Assembly (NCBI GenBank): GCA_947492955.1
Contig: CANLOV010000001.1
Location: forward strand, 372,001 to 436,000
Length of the DNA stretch: 64,000 bases
Direction of reading: 5' to 3'
From: an uncultured Cellulophaga sp.
GTDB lineage: Bacteria > Bacteroidota > Bacteroidia > Flavobacteriales > Flavobacteriaceae
Shown here one piece after another: positions 1-6,963 of the stretch. A program made the position numbers and the translations under genes. Position 1 is the stretch's first letter, and every line of letters begins with the position of its first letter. Under the pieces are notes generated by a model. That model did not search any database. It was not told the origin of the DNA and saw nothing but the letters and a program-made list of their open reading frames with translations.

Positions 1-2
1 AT

Positions 3-140
3 TTAATTAAAATGAGAGTTTCTTCTCTACATGGAAATATAGAGGGGAAAAACTTTGATAAAGAAATTTTAGAAGAAATAATGAGCTATCAGCAATTAAA
101 TACCTTATTAAAAAAGAAATTAAATAGAGTACTTTCTTAA
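3..140 (+). CDS. 3' end of an unidentified gene (partial)
   Basis: The frame is open from the window edge to a TAA at 138-140 and ends in ...KKKLNRVLS. An in-frame ATG at 12 would give only 42 residues, so I read this as the C-terminal tail of a gene that starts outside the window. The visible residues are lysine-rich and probably helical. No family is recognisable. A bidirectional terminator follows directly, which supports a real gene end here. Confidence 0.5.
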   Translation, partial: LIKMRVSSLHGNIEGKNFDKEILEEIMSYQQLNTLLKKKLNRVLS

Positions 141-147
141 AACAAAA

Positions 148-174
148 AAACCTAGCACTGCTAGGTTTTTTTGT
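148..174. terminator. Bidirectional intrinsic terminator
   Basis: A perfect 9-bp stem AAACCTAGC/GCTAGGTTT has a 3-nt loop (ACT). A-runs lie on one side and T-runs on the other, so it can end both the plus-strand gene before it and the minus-strand response regulator after it. Confidence 0.85.
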
Positions 175-193
175 TTTACTTTTAAAAAGAATC

Positions 194-823
194 TTAATAT
201 AATTCTAAAGCTTTAGCTTGTTGTAATAAATCTACAAGATTATCTACATTAAGCTTTTTCATTAATCTAGCCTTATAAGTACTAACAGTCTTTTCGTTTA
301 GGTTTAATCCTAAGGCTACGTCTTTGTTACGTTTACCGCTTGCTAATAACTTAAGAACTTCTACTTCTCTAGAAGAAAGTTTTCTAAAGAATCTTCTAGG
401 TTTTTGAGTTCCTTCGTCAAAGGCTAAACGCTGAGCAAGCTCATTGGTAATAAACATATTACCTTCGCTTACCTTTTTAACAGCAGTAATGATATAATCA
501 ATATCTGCAACTTTAGATAAATATCCGTAAGCACCAGCTCTAATAGTACTTAATGCGTAAACATCTTCCGATTGTCCACTGTAAATTAGTACTTTTACAT
601 CAGGATATTCTGTCTTTATTTTTCTTAATGCGGCTATACCATTAATTTCAGGTATATCCATTTCCATCATAACAACATCAGGAGTATCACTTTCTAATCT
701 GTTAAATAATTCGGTAGTATTTGATACATCATCAATTACTTTAAAATCATTAGACGTGCTTAAAGCGTGCTTTATCCCTAGTCTTACTATTGGATGATTG
801 TCTGCAATTAAAACTTTAATCAT
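194..823 (-). CDS. NarL/FixJ-type response regulator with Glu at the phospho-acceptor position
   Basis: The 209-residue protein has an N-terminal receiver domain (about 1-120) and a C-terminal LuxR-type helix-turn-helix (about 145-205, LSSREVEVLKLLASG). The acidic pocket D8, the switch serine in IYSGQ (S82) and K104 are present. At residue 54, where family members carry the phosphorylated Asp (normally MD-I-MP), the sequence reads VVMMEMDIP with Glu54. Glu can mimic phospho-Asp, so the protein may be constitutively active or phosphorylation-independent. That is inference. D56 is two residues off and is unlikely to replace it. No histidine kinase is adjacent. Targets are unknown. Confidence 0.9.
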   Translation of the reverse strand: MIKVLIADNHPIVRLGIKHALSTSNDFKVIDDVSNTTELFNRLESDTPDVVMMEMDIPEINGIAALRKIKTEYPDVKVLIYSGQSEDVYALSTIRAGAYGYLSKVADIDYIITAVKKVSEGNMFITNELAQRLAFDEGTQKPRRFFRKLSSREVEVLKLLASGKRNKDVALGLNLNEKTVSTYKARLMKKLNVDNLVDLLQQAKALELY

Positions 824-997
824 TGTGTGGGTTGTTTTTCTAGTATTTAACTTGAGTTACTTTGTCGTCTAAAAAGACTGACACGCAATGTAGGGTTAAA
901 TAATCTAATTTCTTACTTCAAATGTGATTTATTTTATTTAAAAAACGAAATTTTTCGTATTTTATTCGATTTAATTACCTGATTCCTAGTTTATCGG
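824..997. other. Intergenic gap with a weak hairpin downstream of nadE
   Basis: This 174-bp AT-rich gap precedes the response-regulator start and follows the nadE stop, both on the minus strand. A small inverted repeat ACGAAA/TTTCGT at 945-958 followed by A/T runs could be a weak nadE terminator. No further gene is visible. Confidence 0.35.
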
Positions 998-1786
998 TCA
1001 TTTTAGTGACTCTGGAATCTCACAAACTGGTATCGGAACCATTTTATGCTTGTTAGAAGAATTAAACCTGTCAAAGATAATAAAAACTTCTTTTTCTCTA
1101 CCACTAAAATCTTCAGAAACTTTCCCTAGGTCTTTCTGAGCCATTGCCCACTCTAGCTCTGGGTAAGATGCTCCTATTTGATCTTCATCTGTTCTGTCGT
1201 CTCCCCACAAACCATCTGTAGGAGGTGCCTTTATTATTTCGTTATTTATTCCTAATTCATTTGAAATTTTGTAAACCTCTGTCTTTAATAAATCTGCTAT
1301 AGGGCTTAAATCTACACCGCCATCACCATATTTTGTATAGAAACCTACACCAAAATCTTCTACTTTATTACCTGTTCCGGCAACTAAGTAACCTTCTAAA
1401 GCAGCAAAATAATATAAAGAGGTCATTCTTAATCTTGCGCGCGTATTGGCTAAAGACATAAATCTGTCTGCTTCATTATCTACTTTTGGCAAAGCATCAA
1501 CAAGGCTGTCGAAAACTGGAGTAAGATTTACGAGTTGTCTTTTTACGTTCGGAAAATTATCTTGTAACCATTGTATATGGTTGGCTGCTCTGGTTACTTG
1601 GTTTTCTGCTTGGTGTATAGGCATTTCTAGACATAATAGTTCTAGTCCTGTTTTAGCACATAATGTAGAAGTTACCGCTGAATCTATTCCGCCAGAAATA
1701 CCGATTACAAATCCTTTTATATTTGCTTTTGTTGCATAATCTTTTAGCCAATTAACAATATGGTCAATTACTTTTTCTGTTTGCAT
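998..1786 (-). CDS. nadE: NH3-dependent NAD(+) synthetase
   Basis: This cytosolic enzyme makes NAD+ by amidating deamido-NAD+ with ATP, the last step of NAD synthesis. The PP-loop SGGIDS is at residues 31-36, and the GTGNKVEDFGVGFYTKYGDGG stretch that binds the substrate is intact. At 262 residues it is the short form without an N-terminal glutaminase/nitrilase domain, so it should use ammonia. It is divergent from gldB across 66 bp, an arrangement known from flavobacteria. Confidence 0.95.
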   Translation of the reverse strand: MQTEKVIDHIVNWLKDYATKANIKGFVIGISGGIDSAVTSTLCAKTGLELLCLEMPIHQAENQVTRAANHIQWLQDNFPNVKRQLVNLTPVFDSLVDALPKVDNEADRFMSLANTRARLRMTSLYYFAALEGYLVAGTGNKVEDFGVGFYTKYGDGGVDLSPIADLLKTEVYKISNELGINNEIIKAPPTDGLWGDDRTDEDQIGASYPELEWAMAQKDLGKVSEDFSGREKEVFIIFDRFNSSNKHKMVPIPVCEIPESLK

Positions 1787-1814
1787 AGGAGTCTTTTATT
1801 TAGTTGAAAACAAT

Positions 1815-1822
1815 TAACTTTG
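1815..1822 (+). promoter_or_regulatory. Candidate gldBC promoter (-7 element)
   Basis: TAACTTTG matches the Bacteroidota -7 consensus TAnnTTTG and lies 30 bp before the gldB ATG in the nadE-gldB divergent gap. I do not see a well-placed -33 TTG. Confidence 0.45.
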
Positions 1823-1852
1823 CCTGTAAAAATAAAGCCTACAAGCTAAAAA

Positions 1853-2842
1853 ATGAAGAATAAAAGAAATTACTTTTTTAATAAAATATTGATTATACCA
1901 CTTTTACTGGTCTTAATTGTATTGTCTGGATGCGAATTGAGTAAAAAAGAAGGGGTTGATGTTTCTGATATTAAGTTAGACATAAAGGTTTTACGTTTTG
2001 ATCAAGAATTTGCAAATGTTAAGCCAACAGGGATACCACAATTAAAAAAGAAGTTTCCTTATATGTTTCCAAAGCAATATGCAGATAGTGTTTGGGAATC
2101 TAAATTGAAAGATACACTACAAGCAGAATTATTTAAAGAAGTAGATAATTCTTTTTTAAATTTTACCCAAGAGACTAAGGATTTAGAATTGTTTTATAAG
2201 CATGTTAAATATTATTTCCCTAAAGAAAAAGAGCCTAATGTAGTAACGGTTACGTCTTATGTAGATTATAAAAATAGGGTAATATTAACAGATACGATAT
2301 TGTTGTTGGCTTTAGATAATTATTTAGGAGCTAATCATAAGTTTTATGCAGGCATTCAGAACTATATAGCCAAAACATTAGATAAGCAATATATTGTTAG
2401 TGATGTAGCTAGTGCTTTTGTTAAAAAGAAAATTGCAGCACCTGTAGAAAGAACATTTTTAGCTAAACTTATATATTATGGTAAAGAATTGTATTTAAAG
2501 GATAAGTTGATACCTTTTAATACAGACGCTCAAAAAATAAAATTTACTCAGCAAGAGCTAGATTGGGCAAATGCAAATGAAGAGCAAATTTGGCGCTATT
2601 TTGTAGAAAGGCAGTTACTGTATAGTACCGATGCTAAATTGGCGGCTAGGTTTTTAGAGGATGCTCCGTTTAGTAAGTTTCAGTTAGAGTTGGATAATGA
2701 ATCGCCAGGAAAAGTAGGTAGGTATATAGGTTGGCAAATTGTAAAGGCGTACATGGAAAAAAATAAGGTATCGTTACAACAGTTGTTAAGTATACCTGCA
2801 GAAGAAATTTTTAAGAAATCAAATTATAAACCAAGAAGATAA
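1853..2842 (+). CDS. gldB: Gliding motility lipoprotein GldB
   Basis: This 329-residue protein has a lipoprotein signal peptide ending in VLSGC, with lipidated Cys27. GldB is a cell-envelope lipoprotein required for gliding in Flavobacterium johnsoniae. The identification rests on the GldB-like body (DIKLDIKVLRFDQEF near the N-terminus, length about 320) and on the directly abutting gldC. The gldC ATG follows its stop codon with no gap, so the two are co-transcribed. Confidence 0.92.
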   Translation: MKNKRNYFFNKILIIPLLLVLIVLSGCELSKKEGVDVSDIKLDIKVLRFDQEFANVKPTGIPQLKKKFPYMFPKQYADSVWESKLKDTLQAELFKEVDNSFLNFTQETKDLELFYKHVKYYFPKEKEPNVVTVTSYVDYKNRVILTDTILLLALDNYLGANHKFYAGIQNYIAKTLDKQYIVSDVASAFVKKKIAAPVERTFLAKLIYYGKELYLKDKLIPFNTDAQKIKFTQQELDWANANEEQIWRYFVERQLLYSTDAKLAARFLEDAPFSKFQLELDNESPGKVGRYIGWQIVKAYMEKNKVSLQQLLSIPAEEIFKKSNYKPRR

Positions 2843-3178
2843 ATGTCAGAACTTCATACATCAGAAATTACATTAAAAGTAGGCTTAGACGAAAATAGGG
2901 TGCCAGAGAATTTAACATGGTCTGCAGAAGATGGTGGTATTGTAAATGAGGAAGCTAAAGCAATGTTATTGTCTGTTTGGGATAGTAAAAATAAAGAGTC
3001 GTTAAAGATAGATTTATGGACAAAAGATATGCCGGTAGATGAAATGAAAATTTTCTTTCATCAGACTTTAGTTTCTTTATCTGATACCTTTATGAAAGCA
3101 ACACAAGATGAGAAAATGACGGCGACAATGAAGGATTTTTGTGAGTATTTTGCTGAAAAATTAGAGTTGAAAAAATAA
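2843..3178 (+). CDS. gldC: Gliding motility protein GldC
   Basis: This 111-residue soluble protein begins MSELHTSEITLKVGLDENRVPE, the typical GldC opening. It has no signal peptide. In flavobacteria gldC follows gldB and improves gliding efficiency; its biochemical role is not settled. It starts immediately after the gldB stop. Confidence 0.92.
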   Translation: MSELHTSEITLKVGLDENRVPENLTWSAEDGGIVNEEAKAMLLSVWDSKNKESLKIDLWTKDMPVDEMKIFFHQTLVSLSDTFMKATQDEKMTATMKDFCEYFAEKLELKK

Positions 3179-3239
3179 TTTTTTAGCCAATTGTCTTCTT
3201 TTGAGTAAGTTGTATTAGTTTGTGTAGACTAATTTTAAC

Positions 3240-3641
3240 ATGAAAAAGGAGCTAAGAAGTAAGTTAGTATTTGTGTATAATGCTAATTCTGGAAAAAGGA
3301 ATGCGCTTATAGATAGTGCGCATAAAATATTAAGTCCTAGTACCTATAGTTGTAGTTTATGCGATATTACATACGGGGTGTTTGTAGAGAATAAAATTTG
3401 GAAAAATTTTAGAGAAAGTACTTCACTGCAAATGGAATTTTTGCACAAAGATGAGTTTGTAAAATCTTATGATTTAAGATTGAGATATGAAATAACTTAT
3501 CCTATTGTTTTGGAGCTTGTTGGGGGTAAATTGGAAGTTTTTATAAAAACAAAAGAATTAAACAATTTAGATAATTCGGAAGATTTAATACGCTTAATAA
3601 AGCAAAAAAAGAGTATTAATGTTTTTTCTATAGTGTTATGA
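3240..3641 (+). CDS. Conserved hypothetical protein with a CxLC pair
   Basis: The 133-residue cytosolic protein has two nearby cysteines (SCSLCDITYG, about 38-41) and a beta-rich C-terminal half. The LVFVYNANSGKRNALIDSAHKI opening occurs in an uncharacterised protein of Flavobacteriia. The two cysteines suggest metal binding or redox, but this is not established. It converges with engB and the two 3' ends overlap by 6 bp. Confidence 0.75.
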   Translation: MKKELRSKLVFVYNANSGKRNALIDSAHKILSPSTYSCSLCDITYGVFVENKIWKNFRESTSLQMEFLHKDEFVKSYDLRLRYEITYPIVLELVGGKLEVFIKTKELNNLDNSEDLIRLIKQKKSINVFSIVL

Positions 3642-4250
3642 GTTTTGTTTGTAAAACTCAGTATTAATAGCATCAATATAATTTAAAACATCTTCTCGCC
3701 CTATAGATTTAGAAGAGGATGTAATAAAGTAATTTGGCGCTTCTTCCCAAATGCCATCTAAAAGTATTTTTATGTAATTATTTACATGGGTATCAATAGA
3801 CTTGGGGCGCAATTTATCTGCTTTTGTAAAAATAATACAGAAAGGAATGGCATTTTCTCCCATCCACTCCATAAATTCTAAATCAACTTTTTGCGGTTCG
3901 TGTCTAATATCAATTAAAACAAAAGCACAAACTAGTTGTTGTCTTTCAATAAAATAATCGGTGATATATTTTTGGAACGTTTTCTTTTCTTTTTTAGAAA
4001 CTCTAGCATAACCGTAGCCAGGTAAATCTACAAGAAACCAATTATCGTTTATTTTAAAATGATTAATTAGTTGTGTTTTTCCTGGTCTTCCAGAAGTTTT
4101 GGCTAAACTTTTTTTCTGAGTAAGCATATTAATTAAAGAAGACTTGCCAACATTAGAACGGCCAATAAAAGCGTATTCTGGTATTGGGTCTTTTGGGCAA
4201 TGCGTTACCTTAGAATTGCTAATTACAAATTCCGAAGATTTAATTTTCAT
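3636..4250 (-). CDS. engB: Ribosome biogenesis GTPase EngB/YsxC (YihA)
   Basis: This TRAFAC-class GTPase is needed for large ribosomal subunit assembly. Its motifs are in order: G1 GRSNVGKSS (30-38), the switch TSGRPGKTQ, G3 DLPGYG, G4 TKAD and a C-terminal SSSK G5-like segment. The length of 204 residues is normal. It lies 11 bp downstream of the alpha/beta-hydrolase gene on the same strand and is probably co-transcribed with it. Confidence 0.95.
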   Translation of the reverse strand: MKIKSSEFVISNSKVTHCPKDPIPEYAFIGRSNVGKSSLINMLTQKKSLAKTSGRPGKTQLINHFKINDNWFLVDLPGYGYARVSKKEKKTFQKYITDYFIERQQLVCAFVLIDIRHEPQKVDLEFMEWMGENAIPFCIIFTKADKLRPKSIDTHVNNYIKILLDGIWEEAPNYFITSSSKSIGREDVLNYIDAINTEFYKQNS

Positions 4251-4261
4251 GGAATTTCTTT

Positions 4262-5026
4262 TTAGAAACTACGTTTTTTTAGCCAATCGTGTAAAATAGT
4301 ATTAAACTCATCTGGATGTTCCATCATTGGGGCATGCCCACATTTTTTTATCCAGTATAGGTCAGAATCTGGTAATAAAGTATGAAATTCTTCTGCAACA
4401 TTAGGTGGGGTTACAGTGTCGTCTTCTCCCCAAATAATACACGTAGGAGTATCCATGTATGGTAAATCTTTAGCCATGTTGTGTCTAATGGCACTTTTTG
4501 CACAAGCTAATGTTTTTACCAATTTCATACGGTTGTTTAAAGTTTCAAAAACTTCATCAACTATCTCTGGAGTAGCAACTTCAGGGTCGTAAAAAACATC
4601 CTGAGCTTTCTTTTTTATAAACTCATAATCGCCACGCTTTGGGTAGCCGTCTCCCATAGCGCTTTCGTATAAGCCAGAACTTCCTGTAATAACAAGTCCT
4701 TTAACTAATTCGGGATGTAATTTAGTATGTAATAAGGCAATATGACCTCCTAAGGAGTTTCCTAAAAGAATTACATTTTTTAGTCCTTTAAATTTAATAA
4801 AGCCTTCAACAAACTTTACAAAACTCTTTATGTTGGTTTTAAGTAAAGGCATGTCATATATGGGTAATTCTGGAACTATAACTTTGTAGCCAGCTTCGGG
4901 AAAGTAATTTCTAACACCTTGGAAATTGCTTAACCCACCCATGAGACCATGAAGTATAATGATAGGGGTGCCTTCTCCTATCTCTATATAACTGTATTTT
5001 CCTTCTTTAATAATCTGTTCTTCCAT
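4262..5026 (-). CDS. Alpha/beta-fold hydrolase
   Basis: This 254-residue hydrolase has the oxyanion segment HGLMGG (26-31), the nucleophile elbow GNSLGG with Ser91, an acid in IIWGEDDTV and the catalytic His in KCGHAPMMEHP. The fold covers esterases, C-C hydrolases and thioesterases, and the substrate cannot be read from sequence. It heads a two-gene unit with engB, divergent from the dcw cluster. Confidence 0.88.
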   Translation of the reverse strand: MEEQIIKEGKYSYIEIGEGTPIIILHGLMGGLSNFQGVRNYFPEAGYKVIVPELPIYDMPLLKTNIKSFVKFVEGFIKFKGLKNVILLGNSLGGHIALLHTKLHPELVKGLVITGSSGLYESAMGDGYPKRGDYEFIKKKAQDVFYDPEVATPEIVDEVFETLNNRMKLVKTLACAKSAIRHNMAKDLPYMDTPTCIIWGEDDTVTPPNVAEEFHTLLPDSDLYWIKKCGHAPMMEHPDEFNTILHDWLKKRSF

Positions 5027-5219
5027 TCAAGGATTTCTTCGGGTCATCTGAATCGCAAATATAGACATTTCCAAATAATAGCAAGGCATTTGAAAGAAAG
5101 TGTTTCATTAATTTTAAGTCTCTGAAATTAAGGTAATTAATAAAAATCTCCCACTTTTTAAAGTCTGTTGTTCAGTGCAGTGCAATAATATTTATCCAAT
5201 AAACAATAAATTTATTAAC

Positions 5220-5249
5220 AAAGTGGTAGTTAGTGGTAAAAAGTGGTAA
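5220..5249 (+). promoter_or_regulatory. Triple 10-bp MraZ-type operator upstream of mraZ
   Basis: Three exact-period direct repeats, AAAGTGGTAG, TTAGTGGTAA and AAAGTGGTAA, lie head to tail, each with an AGTGGTA core. MraZ proteins bind clusters of short GTG-containing direct repeats about one helical turn apart in front of their own operon, so this is most likely the autoregulatory site of the dcw cluster. It ends 9 bp before the -7 element. Confidence 0.8.
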
Positions 5250-5258
5250 TAATTTCTA

Positions 5259-5266
5259 TATATTTG
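5259..5266 (+). promoter_or_regulatory. Candidate dcw promoter -7 element
   Basis: TATATTTG fits the TAnnTTTG consensus and lies 30 bp upstream of the mraZ GTG start. The MraZ repeats occupy the -33 zone, so bound MraZ would overlap the promoter and block it. Confidence 0.6.
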
Positions 5267-5295
5267 AGTTATAATAAAAAAAACTATTGTTTTAA

Positions 5296-5760
5296 GTGAT
5301 CAATTTCATAGGAACATACGAGTGTAAATCAGATGTTAAGGGGCGGGTAATGATACCTGTTGCGCTTAAGAATCAGATGGTTCCGGTAATGAACGATGGT
5401 TTTGTTTTAAAGCGTTCTGTGTTTCAGCCGTGTTTGGAGTTGTATCCAATGGCAGAATGGAATCTTTTAATGGAAAAGATGAATAAAAAGAATCGTTTTA
5501 AGAAAAAGAATAATGATTTTATAAGAAGATTTTCTGCCGGAGTTAAAATTGTAGAGGTAGATGCTGCGGGAAGACTTTTAATTCCTAAAAATTTAATTTC
5601 TATAGCAGGGATTACAAAAGAAGTAGTGTTGAGTTCTGCAATAAATATTGTGGAAATCTGGGATAAAGATAATTACGAGAAAGTGATAGAAGAAACGGCT
5701 GAAGATTTTGCAGATTTAGCAGAAGAAGTGATGGGAGGTGATGAAGATGAGTTATCATAA
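5296..5760 (+). CDS. mraZ: Transcriptional regulator MraZ
   Basis: The 154-residue protein has two SpoVT/AbrB-like half domains (about 1-60 and 75-140), including the first-domain SDVKGRVMIP and second-domain VDAAGRLLIP loops typical of MraZ. It represses the dcw operon by binding repeats in its promoter. The start is GTG because an in-frame TAA lies directly upstream. The 3' end overlaps rsmH. Confidence 0.95.
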   Translation: MINFIGTYECKSDVKGRVMIPVALKNQMVPVMNDGFVLKRSVFQPCLELYPMAEWNLLMEKMNKKNRFKKKNNDFIRRFSAGVKIVEVDAAGRLLIPKNLISIAGITKEVVLSSAINIVEIWDKDNYEKVIEETAEDFADLAEEVMGGDEDELS

Positions 5761-6643
5761 TCCGGTTTTGTTAAATGCATCGGTAGATGGTTTAGCAATA
5801 AAAGAAAATGGAGTGTATGTAGATGTAACCTTTGGTGGTGGCGGACATTCAAAAGAAATTCTAAGCAGATTGGGTCCAGAGGGTAAGTTGTTTGCTTTTG
5901 ATCAGGATGAAGATGCGATGGAGAATGTTTTAGATGATGATAGGTTTCAGTTAATAAGTGAGAATTTTAGGTATATAACTCAGTTCTTAAAATTTTATGG
6001 TGTTCGTAAGGTTGATGGAATTTTGGGAGATTTTGGAGTTTCTTCACATCAGTTTGATGTTGCAGAAAGAGGTTTCTCTACTCGTTTTGATGCTGATTTA
6101 GATATGAGAATGAGTCAGAAGAATACAGTTTCTGCCTATGATGTGGTGAATTCGTATGATTATGATGATTTGCGTAATGTATTGTTTCAATACGGGGATT
6201 TAAGAAATGCAAATGCTATGGCTAAAGTAATTGTAGCAAGCAGAGAAGAATCGCCAATAAAAACAACAGAGCAATTAAAGCAAGTGTTACATCAGTTTTT
6301 ACCAGGATTTAAAGCACATAAAATATTAGCTCAAATATATCAGGCAATACGTATAGAGGTAAATCAGGAAATAGAAGTGATTAAAGAATTTCTTGTGCAG
6401 ACAGAAAATTTAATTAATCCGGGAGGAAGATTAAGTCTTATTAGTTACCACTCTTTAGAAGATAGATTGGTAAAAAGATATATAAGAGCAGGTCAGTTTC
6501 AGGGAGAGCCAGAAAAAGATTTGTACGGAAATATAGATGTGCCTTTCAAAAAGGTAGGCGGTTTAATAGTTCCATCTAAGGATGAGATAAAAGAGAATAA
6601 TAGAGCTCGTAGTGCTAAGTTAAGAATAGCAGAAAAGTTATGA
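5747..6643 (+). CDS. rsmH: 16S rRNA (cytosine(1402)-N(4))-methyltransferase RsmH
   Basis: This SAM-dependent enzyme methylates C1402 of 16S rRNA. The motif VDVTFGGGGHS binds SAM, and the YHSLEDRLVKR signature is near the C-terminus. The ORF track begins at a GTG at 5738. I prefer the ATG at 5747 (MSYHNPVLL), because a GGAGG ribosome-binding site at 5734-5738 sits 8 nt before it. It overlaps mraZ by 14 bp, consistent with coupled translation. Confidence 0.95.
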   Translation: MSYHNPVLLNASVDGLAIKENGVYVDVTFGGGGHSKEILSRLGPEGKLFAFDQDEDAMENVLDDDRFQLISENFRYITQFLKFYGVRKVDGILGDFGVSSHQFDVAERGFSTRFDADLDMRMSQKNTVSAYDVVNSYDYDDLRNVLFQYGDLRNANAMAKVIVASREESPIKTTEQLKQVLHQFLPGFKAHKILAQIYQAIRIEVNQEIEVIKEFLVQTENLINPGGRLSLISYHSLEDRLVKRYIRAGQFQGEPEKDLYGNIDVPFKKVGGLIVPSKDEIKENNRARSAKLRIAEKL

Positions 6644-6963
6644 TGAGAAAAGGAATATTAGATATTCTAAAAGGTAAGTTTTTGGTGAGTGGTGATGCTC
6701 CTAAAAACTGGTTGTTCATCATTTTTGTTTCTTTTTTAGCAACTATAATGATAGGGAGTTCACATAGCGCCGATGGTAAGGTGCATAAAATAGCAGCTTT
6801 AAATGAAGAGGTAAGAGAGTTAAGGAGTGAGTTTGTAGATGTGCGTTCAGATGTGCAGCGCTTAAAATTAGAGTCTACAATATTAGAAACCATGGAGCTA
6901 AGAGGTTTGTTTCCTTCGGAAACACCACCACAAAAGATAAAAGTAAAAACACTAAAAAAGTAA
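6640..6963 (+). CDS. ftsL: FtsL-like cell division protein
   Basis: The 107-residue protein has a short cytoplasmic N-terminus, one membrane segment (about 24-42, WLFIIFVSFLATIMIG) and a periplasmic coiled-coil stretch (VRELRSEFVDVRSDVQRLKLE). Size, topology and position between rsmH and ftsI match FtsL, which helps FtsQ and FtsB activate FtsWI. Sequence conservation of FtsL is low, so the call relies on context. It overlaps both neighbours by a few bases. Confidence 0.85.
   Translation: MMRKGILDILKGKFLVSGDAPKNWLFIIFVSFLATIMIGSSHSADGKVHKIAALNEEVRELRSEFVDVRSDVQRLKLESTILETMELRGLFPSETPPQKIKVKTLKK

Noticed and set aside
1-60. CATGGAAATATAG...GGAAAAACTTTG near the left edge resembles the class A spacer block
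   Set aside because: It lies inside an open reading frame, lacks the GCAGCGCTATG head, and the likeness covers only A-rich sequence, so I take it as coincidence.
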